DNA of 64,000 nucleotides, taken from positions 434,001 to 498,000 of the forward strand of contig OZ037902.1 in the NCBI GenBank assembly GCA_964035575.1. Reading direction: 5' to 3'. Made by a program: the position numbers and the translations under genes. The stretch's first letter is position 1, and every line of letters begins with the position of its first letter. A model generated the notes under the pieces. It was not told where the DNA came from, ran no database searches, and saw only the letters and a program-made list of their open reading frames with translations. This document shows positions 1 to 10,536 of the stretch, piece after piece. This stretch comes from Rhynchopus sp. YZ270_cl-10. Its lineage: Eukaryota > Euglenozoa > Diplonemea > Diplonemida > Diplonemidae.

Positions 1-317
1 TCAAGCCCGTCTTGCCCACGCTTCAGGTCCGTGAACACACGCTCCTTCACCCACATCGACATGTCAGCTGGGTTGTTCAGACCCTGGTACTGTTGCAGCA
101 TGTCCCCGTAGCTGCGACACGTCCACAGCGTTTGGTCAAGCGCCCCTTTCGTGCTGTCACCCAACGCCTGCAGATCCGACTGACTCACCTCCTCCACTGT
201 GTCCGTCAGCACCGAGAGCCCCTGGTAGTACATCACCAGACCACCTCCAAGGGACGCAATCGTCGACGTCATCCCCGTGAATATCACGAACCATGTTGTT
301 GAGAACCTGACAGGCAT
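1..317 (-). CDS. Two-TM receptor with cyclase-like domain, N-terminal part (third copy, cut by window edge)
   Basis: The ATG is at 315-317 and the frame stays open to the window edge, giving the first 105 residues or so. It begins MPVRFSTTWFVIF, followed by a hydrophobic segment (about residues 7-31) that should act as signal anchor or TM1, then the start of the ectodomain. It aligns without gaps to 7204-7520 of the complete copy at 5077-7520 with only a few base changes, and the identity continues about 240 bp upstream of the ATG. Function is inferred from the complete copies: a surface receptor with a degenerate nucleotide-cyclase-like cytosolic domain. The start is chosen because all three copies share it and diverge upstream. 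Whether this copy is whole cannot be seen. Confidence 0.85.
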   Translation of the reverse strand, partial: MPVRFSTTWFVIFTGMTSTIASLGGGLVMYYQGLSVLTDTVEEVSQSDLQALGDSTKGALDQTLWTCRSYGDMLQQYQGLNNPADMSMWVKERVFTDLKRGQDGL

Positions 318-560
318 GGTGCCTTGAGTTGTGTGTCACCTGGATGTGGGGAAGGTGGGTGTACAAACGGTTGGGAGAGGACAAGCAAACTACATCAAAA
401 CGACACCACTTTTTTTCATCCCCAAACAAGCACATGAGGGCAGCGGCACGCCCGTTGGGCAACCCCGAGTAACACACCATTGACAGAAGTGCACAGACTT
501 TAAGTCACAGCACATGACCCCCCGAGGGGTCACTCCTGTGGTTCAGCGGGGAGGAGGTCA
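318..560 (-). promoter_or_regulatory. Duplicated 5' flank of receptor copy
   Basis: This stretch is almost identical to 7521-7758, directly upstream of the complete receptor gene. Homology ends abruptly near 556 / 7759 at the sequence GCGGGGAGG. The copy at 35614 shares only the first 50 bp or so (to 35664) before a different repeat begins. It probably contains the promoter and 5' leader of this receptor type; no core promoter motif was recognised. Confidence 0.5.
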
Positions 561-861
561 ATAAAAAAAGGTGGTAAAAACAAAAAAAAACGGGTTGGTT
601 CGCTCTTTTTTTTTTGGCTTTTGTTTTTCTCCCCCCCCCGAAAAAAAAAAAGGGCATTTCACTTCGGTGTCAACTGCGAAACACGACACGCAAGATTGCT
701 TTAAACTTTGCTGAGTACTGAGTATAATAGACTTGCTATCTTCCGTCTCTTTTGGCTAACGCTCCTTTGTGGAAACAAGGACGTAGCCGCAGTGCTTTTA
801 TCAACAAACATAGAGGCGGAAAGAGAATTAAAAAGCACAAGACCGATGGTGGAGACTGCGC
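561..861. other. AT-rich intergenic, nothing recognised
   Basis: The segment has homopolymer runs (poly-C/poly-A near 640, poly-T near 610) and a 62-codon open frame at 708-896 that resembles nothing I know. I see no gene. Confidence 0.4.
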
Positions 862-1086
862 GGAGAGGCATCTCCTCACCAACAACCTTTAACTAGGCGG
901 GGGCTCTTACGGAGCCCTTACGGAAGTCAGGCCAGAGTACCACGCTTTCAGCAAAGGGTACTGCCACACCCTGGGGGAAAGGGAAAGGTGTGCAGCCTAT
1001 CCCCCCTAAGCGGCCAGGGATAGGGGAGGTGCTCACGTAATGTGTCAACCCGCTCACCAAAAAGCACCAACGGTGCCCGTACCCTG
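862..1086. ncRNA. Candidate structured RNA: six consecutive stem-loops
   Basis: A GC-rich island in AT-rich DNA contains six non-overlapping perfect or near-perfect hairpins in a row: GGAGA/TCTCC (862-866 with 871-875), GGGCTC/GAGCCC (901-906 with 912-917), GTACC/GGTAC (937-941 with 957-961), CTGC-CACACC with GGTGTGCAG (961-970 with 987-995), CCTATCCC/GGGATAGG (996-1003 with 1017-1024) and GCACC/GGTGC (1074-1078 with 1082-1086). I could not match it to snRNAs, RNase P/MRP, SRP RNA or group I introns. The strand is unknown. It could also be the folded core of a transposon. Confidence 0.3.
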
Positions 1087-1351
1087 ATAAAAGAGACACC
1101 AGTCGGATCGCAAGACCCGGCTAGCCCACATAGACGCAGAGGAGCAAAATAAGGTTAAATAAGTTTTGGTCCGAGTGGTTCTACAAAGTCAAGCAGCATG
1201 CAGACGATATTAAATCAGGTAAAAACGACATTTTATTTTTTTTAATCAGCTATCTGATGCGATAGTCTTCTTTTCCTTTTTTGATAGGGGACGGGGGGCA
1301 AGGGTGTAAATAAGCCGACTCCCGACTCCCGACTCCCGACCCCCGACCCCG

Positions 1352-1589
<238 letters not shown>

Positions 1590-2111
1590 ATTTCCCAACG
1601 GTTACCGCATCATGGAAACAAGGAGATCCAAAAAAAATCCTGTTCGAGCACTTTTGACCCTCTCCAGAGGGTGCATAGTGCATACACCCCCTTCTCAGCA
1701 ACTGTAAATAACCGACTCCCGACTCCCGACTCCCGGACCCCCAGTCCTTATTTACACCCTTGACGGGGGGGCGGGATGTGCAAGCAAAGTTAAAGCAACG
1801 GGGTGGGGGGTGGGGAAAAGAAAACTTTGGATAATTACGGAAGGACACCACTAAGCGGTGCACGAAAGGGGAGATGCCCTTGAGTACGAACTAGGGAGGA
1901 GGAGGGGGTGGAGGGAAGCAAAGACAATGGGGGGGGGGGAAAGAAAGATCATGCGCGACAGGTGGTTGTCATGCGCTTCACATGTCCACTCACTTCGCCA
2001 CATGGAAACAATGCGCGACATTTTATTGGAACAATGTGAGGGCTAAAAAAAGAGACATATGCGCGACAATACATAACACTCAAAACAGACTCACACAGCA
2101 ACCTAAAAACA
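1590..2111. other. Intergenic, nothing recognised
   Basis: Purine-rich AT/GC mixed sequence with a G run near 1930. It contains short repeats of the words GCGCGACA and CATGCGC (1950-2070). No gene is supported. Confidence 0.3.
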
Positions 2112-2609
2112 ATGCCGAAGACTAAGAACCCGAAGAACGTGGAGGCAGCGTACGAGGGACTGAAGGCCTCAAATCGAAGGCCTCAAAAAGCGCCGCGCAA
2201 TGTGCACAATACGCTTCAGGAACGTCCTTGGAAAACCAAGGCGAGGCCTGCGGAAGAGCATTTGGTGCAGTACTTCGTTCACCTGAGAGATGACCGGAAG
2301 CTGAAGGGAAGCTTGATATGGTGCGCATCCAGCACGCCCAATGCCCCATCTTCAGATATGGGTTCAAGATCCAGTCCGAGGGCCCAACGAATCCTCGCGC
2401 TCTTGAAATCCTACTGGGTACTACGGTCACGGTATATTTACATTGCACCTGGGGAAGCTGGGGTGGGGAGAGATGTTCTACCTTCGCTGGAACTGTCTTT
2501 AGATGTCGGATACGATTTGTCTGGAAAGACAGTCTGGACGAAAAGTCATAATATCACAGGTAAGGCAGTGTCGACAACACAAAAAATAGTAACTCTGATA
2601 GGTAAGTAA
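2112..2609 (+). pseudogene. Open frame or gene remnant of unknown identity
   Basis: A 165-codon frame starts MPKTKNPKNVEAAYEGLK and is lysine/arginine-rich for the first 60 residues. Codon composition changes after about 2310, where another frame (2318-2551) looks equally protein-like, so the region may be a frameshifted remnant or two exons. I recognise no domain. The segment just downstream (about 2590-2650) recurs at 40925-40982, inside the intron between the first and second recognised PP2C exons, so this region probably belongs to a dispersed repeat. It would be the only substantial plus-strand frame in the left half of the window. Confidence 0.2.
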
Positions 2610-2724
2610 AAGGAAAAAAGGTCTTTTCGTTGATTGCTCAATTACCCTGTTTGAGGGGTGATTGGCGACCGTATCTGAGGAACTATTTCTCCTTTTTAGC
2701 TACGCTTGTATGGTGTTCCCGAAA

Positions 2725-2840
2725 GGGCCCATATTGACAGGTCCTTGACATGTCCTTGACACAAGATTTACAGGGGAAAATGACACACCCCCCCTATATT
2801 GACATGTCCTTGACATGTCGTTGACATGTCCCCGACAGCA
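2725..2840. repeat. Short tandem words TTGACATGTCC
   Basis: At least five near-copies of TTGACA-TGTCC/TTGACAGGTCC occur in two clusters. The same words appear once more at 18688-18715. This is probably the edge of a dispersed repeat. Confidence 0.5.
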
Positions 2841-3039
2841 GATCGGTAACACCATTGTAGGAATAAAAATAAAAATAATGGAGCTGACCAGGGGTCGCGC
2901 TAACTTGCTACCGACTACCGTAGATTTTTGGCGATTTTGCTCGGTACGTTTTTTTTTTTGCAAAACCGGGGTTTCCTTACTAAAACCGGAGAAACTCATA
3001 TTTCATAGTAAAGGTACTATAGCGTGTTTTTGCACACAC

Positions 3040-3430
3040 ATGTGACCCCACCGTGGAGAGCAATTGGCTCGCGCAATCAAAAGAACGCAGAGAAAAGGGA
3101 AAAGAAAAAGACAAAAGTTGGGTACCGTGCGCCTGCGGCGCTACCTACTGTTCAGTGGTGTCAAAAACACCACAATTTCATCTGAAGCTGGGTTTTCAGA
3201 CCTGAAAATGACTCTTGTTTAAGTATGGGTTCATATTTTGTGAAAATTTAAGTCACTAAATTATTGTCCATTTTTCCGAATATGCCCCACCACAGCCTGG
3301 GATTGGCTCGGAAATACCACAAAACACCGTTTTTTCACCCCCTGGTGCACAGCTGTTTCAGGTACGTTTTTTGGTACCGTTTTTCCATTTTTTCGCCGAT
3401 TTTCCCCAAAATTAGCGCGACCCCTGGAGC
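3040..3430. repeat. Dispersed repeat R1, copy 1
   Basis: Contains in order a GTGGGGTCA-like edge, a GATTGCGCGAG-type segment, the 20-mer GTACCGTGCGCCTGCGGCGC, and a GTGACTTAAATTTTCACAAA-like segment. The same blocks occur in reverse orientation at 49255-49640, 49735-49925 and 50115-50260, and a diverged part at 13250-13440 inside a hAT element. There is no coding potential. It is a multi-copy mobile or formerly mobile sequence of unknown type. Confidence 0.7.
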
Positions 3431-3910
3431 TGACAGGTAGAAAATGTGGCTACTTAAGACAAATGGTTCCGGCTAGCCCACACAGCATAACATGACGTTA
3501 GGAATAACGACAAATGAAAAAAAAAGTGACGGCGATAGATTAATAAAAAGTGGAGAATAGTTATTGACACAGGCACCTCCGACTACATACAATGCCAGCC
3601 CGAAGGGTGCAACCTGCAAAGCCGCAAAGGGTCGCTACAACCACCACTGCAGGGAATGCTTGCGTCACCTTTGTTTGTCTGTATTTATTGGTGCTTCCCG
3701 GGGGGTATGCATTTCAAATTTTCAATTCAATTCACAACTTTTCACCACCCTTTTTTTGCTCGTTGGGGAAGCTTTTAAACGCCGGCATTTGCATTTCCGG
3801 AATCCGTCCGGCCAGTGGTGGGGTCAATTTGCCGAACACAGGTACACCACATCACGTGCTACCTTGTGAATCCCAGCGTACCCCTCAATGGGTGGATCAC
3901 CACCCCCAGG
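3431..3910. other. Intergenic with dispersed repeat R2 and a hairpin element
   Basis: The segment 3775-3850 (GCCGGCATTTGCATTTCCGG region) recurs nearly unchanged at 17240-17310 next to the 9-mer microsatellite. At 3568-3605 lies a member of the hairpin family with the GGCACCTCCGACT form, also seen at 37800 and 42412. No gene is supported. Confidence 0.5.
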
Positions 3911-4015
3911 GCGTTCGCCCCGGGGCGAAAAATATTTTTTTTCGTTAAAAAAATCTTTTCCTGAAAAAATGACATTTTATTTCGCCCCAGGGCTTCGCCC
4001 CACCGGGGCGAAACC
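3911..4015. repeat. Short foldback element with CAGGG ends
   Basis: Starts CAGGGCGTTCGCCCCGG and ends CCGGGGCGAAACCCTG, so the ends pair with each other, with an AT-rich centre. It resembles the CAGGG-ended hAT derivatives elsewhere in the window, but no 8-bp target duplication is visible. A (TAAA)n run follows at 4018-4045. Confidence 0.45.
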
Positions 4016-4334
4016 CTGTATAAATAAATAAATAAATAAATAAAAAAAGGGGGAAAAAAAAAAAAAAAGAGAGAGAGAGATTTCTCCCCACCACCCTGTA
4101 GACCCCCCCGGAGGGGGGGTCGCAGAGGGGTGCATGTCCACTGTACTCAAAATCATCCGCAAACCCGCCTGCCGTGAGAGGAAGTTTCCCCAGCACTCCC
4201 GCTCGCTCCTCAATCCTGCAGTCTGCTGAAGGTGTACCGTACCCCCTGTTATAGAAGGTGTCACTGCTCGTGTCAACTCTACTTTCAACGGCAGAGAGTT
4301 GAAAATAATCAAAATAAGGATGAAGTCTCATATG

Positions 4335-4359
4335 ACAGATGCCTCTCTTGTACATCTGT
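4335..4359 (-). repeat. Hairpin element (family 2)
   Basis: ACAGATG (4335-4341) pairs with CATCTGT (4353-4359) around a loop CCTCTCTTGTA. This is the strongest stem of the dispersed CCTCT hairpin family described in the findings. Confidence 0.6.
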
Positions 4360-5076
4360 TTGATTAAACAACACAAAGAGACCCTCAGTGAGGGGGGATT
4401 GATGAAATTCTCCATCGTTTTGCTGGTTTTAGTATCAGGAAAGTTCAGCTGTAATATCACTTGTGCTGGGGAAGGGATCACGCGCAAATAGCAAATTTTT
4501 TTTGACCATTCAGTACCAGGGATTCACCCCACGAACTAACTTCTCTCCGGCGGGAAAATTTTTTTTGACCTATTTTAAGCACTAGTAAAAAAACGAAAAT
4601 TTCGGGGTTTTTGGCATTTCGCCACGATCAGGAAAAAACGATGGCGATAGCGAACGCCCTGACCACCCCACTCAAAAAAAAAAAACACACACAAAAAATC
4701 AATTCACATCGTTTCACAACGTTTCCCACTTTTCACAATTTTTCACCCGCCTTCACAATTTTATAGCGGTTTCCATGTTGTGAAAACTTGTCACATTTTG
4801 TGAAAATTTGTGAAATGCATACCCCCCGGGAAGCACCATTTATAGCACATAACAGATGCAAAAACCCTCCCGAATTATTCTATGCGGCGACCAAGTACTG
4901 TAGTACAAATGTTGGAACGCTGGGGAGGGTTTTTTTGAGCGTTCTAACAATTGCTGCGCACATCAGCTTTGGGGGATGTCCCCTTTTTCTTTTTTTTTTC
5001 CTGTTTGGGTTTTCATCCAAAAAAAACCCAGCAATCTTTTCTTGTCATCGATACTAACACGACGCAAGTTAGTATA
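4360..5076. other. AT-rich intergenic
   Basis: Contains TTTCACAA-type repeats (4700-4820) also found beside the 9-mer array at 17750-17840. Otherwise no feature is supported. The receptor stop codon begins at 5079. Confidence 0.4.
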
Positions 5077-7520
5077 TCACTGGGTGAGTTTGGCTTGCAC
5101 AGGTGGTGTGTAATTGGCCATTCCTGCGAGCATCCCTCTGTCGTGGTAGCACATCAAACACTTCTGTTCCTTCTGGAAAGTCTCCCACATCTGCATCTGG
5201 CACGCGTCCACTTTCCCAACAGTAATCCTTTCAAATGCGGCAGGCACCTCATCATGCTTCTTGCTGCGGTACAGGTCCGCAATCTCCTTGAAGGGGTCCT
5301 TGCCCTCTCCTTCCATCTGGTACATCCTGTAGAAAAAGGGGGTTAAAAAGGTTTCGTGCGATCCTGCGTCGCGTTGTATGTGTGTAAGCAGACAAGACTC
5401 TCTGGATGGTCACCTTTGGAGTTGGTGCCATAGAGTCATTCGTATTAAAGTTCATGAAAAGCATACCACTCAGCATCCTCGCACACACGCTCTTCCAGCA
5501 AAGCGTGGGCAATAACAACGTTCCCCGCAGGCGTGAGCACAAAGGCAACAGTGCGGATGAGGAACCTGTCGAACAAAGCGTTGGCGATTCTGTCACAGCA
5601 GCAGAAGGTCGTGGTCCCCTCCCGAGACAGCTGCACCGACGCGCCAAGGACGTAGCGCAGCTGGTTCTTCCCCGCCTCACCCACAACAGCAAAGTTGCGG
5701 AACGTCTGCGACCCAACGTTCCCATGCCTGAAGGAACGGTGCACAACACCACAGCTGCTGCCTGCAGACCGCAGCATAAGTGCAACAGCACATGCACGCG
5801 AGTCAGAGTCCATGCACTTCTTTGCAACGTTGAATGAGATCAGGAATGTGCACGGGTCCATCGACGAGCATTGATGGAGCACGCCGTGGCCTTGCTGCGC
5901 GGCAGCCTCAATGCTACTAACCACTTTGGCGTAGGTTGCGGCGGAGTCGGCTTCGATGGTGTCCTTGATCTTCAACATGACCAGCGCACCAGAGGCACTG
6001 CCCGACAGTACCAGGGTCGTTGACACGCCGCTGTGCACCACATAAGATGAACACGTTGTGCGTGAAGCAGAGGAGTCATCCTTCTTGTTGCGGGGTGTTG
6101 GCTGCTGGGAGGCTGACGCCTCCGTAGCTGATTCTGGTTCGTCCACGAAGAGATGTGTCGGCAGGAAAGCCTTGTACTCAGCAAGACTCTTGATGCAGAA
6201 CCGGATAGCGTCTTCCACAAGGCACACCTCCTTGCACCCAAAGGCAGGGCTCTCCTTCAGCATGCTGGCAGACGTCACCAAGTCCATCATCTGCAGAGGT
6301 GCAACAGCAAGCGCAAGTTTGCGCAGTGGGGACGCAATGAGGAAGATCTCAAGCAGACCAATCACAACGTCAAAGACAAACACCGTCACCGCAAAGATGA
6401 TGAACACCGTAACTGCGCTGTTCATCTGTGACTGGATCGTCGACACGTCTCTGTACCACACCAGGTAGATGCTCGGCAGCTTGTCGTCTGGGTGCGACGA
6501 CTGCTCGTGGATGAGTGCCTGCGACATCCAGTGGTCGCCGTCTGCCGTCGACGCACGCACAAAGCTCCCGGGTGCGGTGTTGTTCAGCCTCCGCACCACG
6601 TCCTGCGCAACCTTGGGCATCTGCCACAGGTACCGCAGACAAGGGTGGAACTCCATCAGGTCGTCGCCACGTGTTGCGTCCTTGCAGTTTGGGTCTGGAC
6701 GTGCCTCGGGAAAGTTCCCAGCAAACACAGCGCTCAACGCACCCTTCGCGTTCGAGGCCAACATCAGGTGTGAGTCGGGTGTGTGGTAGGCAGTCAGAAT
6801 CTCGTCCCACTTCGACAGCAGAAAGTCGCAGGCAATCAGAACACTGTAGCCAGCAAACAGCGGGTTCGGGATGTTGTTCACAACCACTGCCAAGTCCAGG
6901 AATGCGTACGCGTTGCCGTCCGAGGAGAACCACACAGACGGCTCCGTCCACACTTCCATCGCATTGTGCGCCGCAAACCGGTTGCTTGAGTAGTTGTAGA
7001 TGTTGTCTGTCTTCAGCCCCGTCACAGGGTCCAGTGCGTGGCACATGATGCACGGCTTCGCACACTCCGTCGCAGGGTCGTCCACACCAGGAAGGTGCTT
7101 GCAGGACACGTACTCCCTGTCCCCGTTCTTCAGAGGGTCGTACCACACCGAATCCTGGAAGCCTTCCCCAGTCGCGTTGTTGTAGCCAATGAACTGTCCA
7201 GCCTCAAGCCCGTCTTGCCCACGCTTCAGGTCCGTGAACACACGCTCCTTCACCCACATCGACATGTCAGCTGGGTTGTTCAGACCCTGGTACTGTTGCA
7301 GCATGTCCCCGTAGCTGCGACACGTCCACAGCGTTTGGTCAAGCGCCCCTTTCGTGCTGTCGCCCAACGCCTGCAGATCCGACTGACTCACCTCCTCCAC
7401 TGTGTCCGTCAGCACCGAGAGCCCCTCGAAGTACATAACCAGACCACCTCCAAGGGACGCAATCGTCGACGTCATCCCCGTGAATATCACGAACCATGTT
7501 GTTGAGAACCTGACAGGCAT
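5077..7520 (-). CDS. Two-TM receptor with CxxCH ectodomain and degenerate class III cyclase-like domain
   Basis: Two exons, 7520-5467 and 5326-5077, are joined across a 140-bp intron (GTATGC...CTACAG), giving 767 residues. The splice restores an AEW-MYQME junction matching the paralogue at 33255. TM1 is about residues 7-31 and TM2 about 368-396, followed by an SPLRKLALAV stretch that could be a HAMP-like linker. The roughly 340-residue loop between the TMs is presumably extracellular, with NxT/S sequons near 115, 176 and 314 and a CIMCH motif at 157-161, the form used for c-type haem. Residues about 500-660 (IKDTIE, CGVVHRSFRHG, GSQTFRNFAVVG) resemble the fold of class III nucleotide cyclases, but the metal-binding aspartates are not evident, so it may be catalytically dead. 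Role in signalling is inferred. The ectodomain is nearly identical to that of the second copy while the tail is diverged. Confidence 0.85.
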
Positions 7521-7758
7521 GGTGCCTTGAGTTGTGTGTCACCTGGATGTGGGGAAGGTGGGTGTACAAACGGTTGGGAGAGGACAAGCAAACTACATCA
7601 AAACGACACCACTTTTTTTCATCCCCAAACAAGCACATGAGGGCAGCGGCACGCCCGTTGGGCAACCCCGAGTAACACACCATTGACAGAAGTGCACAGA
7701 CTTTAAGTCACAGCAGATGACCCCCCGAGGGGTCACTCCTGTGGTTCAGCGGGGAGGG
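7521..7758 (-). promoter_or_regulatory. Duplicated 5' flank of receptor gene
   Basis: Nearly identical to 318-555 upstream of the partial copy at the window start. Likely promoter and 5' leader; no motif identified. Confidence 0.5.
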
Positions 7759-8658
7759 CGACTGTATCACACCAAGGTACAACTGCAGGCTAACTGAGGC
7801 ACAACACGTACCAGAGTTACCACATGCAGCTGTGCAAAGCCTTTGGTACTCCATTTTTTGGAATGGCCGATTTGCTTCTAAATTTATTGGTGTTCTTGTT
7901 AGAGGGGAAAAGTAAGAATTTAAATGTGCAAACGCCTCACCGGACACTGGCGGACGTGGAGAGAAATAGATTAGATTCATATACTTTCGGTTCACAAAAT
8001 TGAAAGTATTTGAGAGGACACAAGAAATAGAACAAAAATAACGCAGACCTTAATTGACACTGATTCAACGACAGTTTGAAATTGACCGCAAACAGTCCCA
8101 TAAGGTGAAGATGGTATCCAAGAAAAGCCTCTCGTATGCTGAGCCAGAAAGAATTTGCTTTTGCGAGACACCTTTGCACCCTTCTATCGTGCTGCTACTT
8201 CATGAAGTGTCAAGAAGAAGACGTAAAGCAAAATGGGATGCGCATCAACAAAAAAAAGAAACGGAAACTATCTTCAAGTGTTCAACTAGTTAGCTGGGTT
8301 TTCTCCATCTCATATGGGAAGGGTGTTTTGAACCGTATCATCACCTCTGTGCGATCTCTCAGCCGTGGTAGTCCTGGCTGACGTCCCGTTTTTTTTTTTT
8401 TTTTTTTTTTTTGAAAACTTCAGGCTCTCCGCTAGGATTTCCGATTTTGAAAATATTCTGTTGATGGTCCACGTTGGTGGGGTACATGCTTGCGCCGCAG
8501 GCGCACGGTACGCAACTTTTTTTTTTACCAACGCCCGATTTTGACTTTTTTGGGACGTTTGAGCACTCACCTCTCCATAACTTCTTCTCCTGAGCTTTTT
8601 TGACAGGTAGAACGGGTCTGAACCACTTAGCAGAACTTTTTTTTTTTTTCTTTTTTTC
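7759..8658. other. AT-rich intergenic with hairpin element and 20-mer core
   Basis: A family-1 hairpin element lies at 7924-7965 (TGCAAACGCCTCACC with GGCGGACG). The reverse complement of the shared 20-mer core GTACCGTGCGCCTGCGGCGC lies near 8492-8511. Poly-T runs occur at 8389-8412 and 8636-8650. Open frames here are lysine or phenylalanine runs and are not genes. Confidence 0.45.
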
Positions 8659-9141
8659 CACGGGTTAGGAAAGATCTTTTGTCTTTTTTTGTCTTTTTTC
8701 GAGAGAAAAAAAAAAAAAATCAAGATTTTCAGGATTTTTGTCTTTTTTTTTCAGGATCTCTCGAGATCTTTGAGATCTTTGAAAAATCCTGGAAAAAAAA
8801 GGAAAAAAAGAGAAAAAAAGATGAAAAAGATCTTGAAAATCTTTTTTTTCTCAAAAAAAAGATAAAAAAGATTTTTGGGATTTTGAAAAATCTTTTTGGA
8901 AAAAAAAAAAAAAAAGATTTTGAAAATCTTTTTTTTTTTTTTCAAAGATTTCTCAAGATCTCGAGATTTTTCATGAAATTTCATGGATTTTTCCAGGATT
9001 TTTCCAGGATTTTTCCAGGATTTTCAAATCTTTTCTCTTTTTTTTTTTCTCCCAAAAATCTTTTTTTTTTTTTTTTTTCGGGAGAAGAGGATTTTTTTTC
9101 TCGAAAAAAAAAAAAAAAAAAAAGATCTTTCCCGACCCGTG
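8659..9141 (-). mobile_element. A/T-rich foldback element, copy A
   Basis: Begins CACGGGTTAGGAAAGATC and ends GATCTTTCCCGACCCGTG, so the ends are inverted repeats. The interior is built of words such as AAAGATCTT, AAAATCCTG and GGGAGAAAAAA that largely pair with each other. Copies in the opposite orientation lie at 50767-51269, 51280-51636 and 51637-55097. No protein is encoded: the long frames are Lys/Phe-rich artefacts. The family is unknown, and the T-rich flanks hide any target duplication. Confidence 0.65.
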
Positions 9142-9218
9142 TTTTTCCCCATTTTCAAAAAGTTCTGTTGACAATCAACAGAACTTTAGTACCTAGCGGA
9201 GTGCCTGGAAAACTTGGA

Positions 9219-10102
9219 CAGGCCCCAGCCTAACCATCGACCCATCAACCCATGTTTTTGGCCTTTTTTTTTTTTTTTTTTCCATCGACCCATCAACCCA
9301 TCGACCCGGGTACCCGGGTCGATGGGTCGATGGGTACCGGGTTGACCCGGGGGTTTTTTTTGGGATACCATCAACCCGGTAGGCAGTGTCCGCGGAACAC
9401 CCCCGTTCACCCCGTCCCGGACGGGGGTCAATTATTTTCCAAAAACCGACCCCCGTCCCAAACCCCCGTCCAGGGACGGGGGTTTTGGATTTTTTTTTTT
9501 GGGGGTTTTTTTGGGGGGAGGCCCATCAACCCGGTAGGGGGTTATGGGGAATTTTTTGAGATACCATCGAGCCGGACTCTATTGGTCAAACGTCGAAGGA
9601 AAAGGAAGCATGCAGCATGGCGAAAGGAAAAAAGTAGCGTACCGTGCGCCTGCGGCGCAAGCTTGCATCACACCCTTCCCATGACATAGTTTGGCAGTAA
9701 AAATGTGCAATTTCAAGCGCAATTTTTTGAAATGTTGCGTACCGTGGCTTCGCCTGGAACCTTTGGGTGACATACCGCCATTTCTTTTGTAAATGTACTG
9801 AGGTTACTGATAATTCGTGCACCATGTGTGCCTGGTTCAAATATCAATAAAGCGCTGAACTCCGCCGTTGGATCACCGAGGAACTCTCACATTCCGCCGG
9901 AGGCCCCCAACTTGAGCTGGGGTGGGACCCGGGCGCGCGAAGCGCGCCCGGGCTCGACCGAGTTTTGATCTTCTTCTTGTGACTAGCTTGTCAGCGGAGA
10001 AAGCTCGGGAAGCACTAGTAAAAATCACTTTTTTCTCTCTTTTTTTTTTTTTCAAATGGGTCGATGGTTTTGGCTGAGGCCCGGGAGTTAGGCTGAGGCC
10101 TG
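9219..10102. mobile_element. Non-autonomous hAT element D, 884 bp
   Basis: Ends CAGGCCCCAGCCTAAC and GTTAGGCTGAGGCCTG are imperfect inverted repeats, flanked by a perfect 8-bp direct repeat AACTTGGA (9211-9218 and 10103-10110). Eight-base duplications with CAGG-type ends are typical of hAT DNA transposons. The interior has CATCGACCCATCAACCC tandem words, a self-complementary block at 9290-9340, and a roughly 250-bp module (about 9575-9830) also present in elements C and E. There is no transposase. Confidence 0.85.
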
Positions 10103-10445
10103 AACTTGGAAAAAAAAGATCGGGTCTTTTGTTTGTGCGCTCAAAGCCGGGAAAACAAAAAGGTGAAAAAATGTGTTAAACTGAAGTACGGTTGTTGTGG
10201 TTAATTGAGTACTCAAAGAAACAAGCAAGCTTCTGTTTTTTTTTCAATCCGTTTTGTTTGCCCTGCAGCGCTGCCTCCAATCTTTTTAGAATTGACAACA
10301 AGTTGTTTTATCAAAAAAATCACGTGTCGCAACAGAATATATCCACGCCACGCCCACCCTCCGCCCAGCTTACTTCCATTTCGCGGTCTACGTTGAGATG
10401 ATTTTTTGTTTTATTTTTGTGGATATCTCTACCTTTTGAACTCTA
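10103..10445. other. Intergenic, nothing recognised
   Basis: AT-rich sequence between two transposon remnants with no supported feature. Confidence 0.3.
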
Positions 10446-10536
10446 GTCCAAATATGGTTGGCGTCCAAAAAAAAAAGGCGTCAAAGGAAAATCCCCAAAT
10501 TCGCCAAATTTATTTTAGCGCCAAACTTATTTGGCC
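10446..10536. mobile_element. TA-flanked MITE, 91 bp
   Basis: Starts GTCCAAATATGGTTGGCG and ends CGCCAAACTTATTTGGCC, inverted with a few mismatches, and is flanked by TA on both sides as in Tc1/mariner insertions. A more decayed relative lies at 19333-19418. Too short to code. Confidence 0.6.

Noticed and set aside
700-800. U2 snRNA-like start (CTCTTTTGGCTAACG)
   Set aside because: The branch-site recognition sequence and downstream stems of U2 are absent.
3911-4015. hAT assignment of the CAGGG foldback
   Set aside because: Flanking octamers ACCACCCC and TATAAATA do not match, so it is listed only as a foldback.
6370-7146. 258-codon minus-strand frame and several plus-strand frames over the receptor
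   Set aside because: Shadow frames of the GC-rich receptor coding sequence; the same frames appear over the second copy at 34464-35351.
8310-9233. Lys- and Phe-rich frames (also 50485-52401 and 54646-55252)
   Set aside because: They follow the A/T foldback elements and homopolymers in several frames on both strands.
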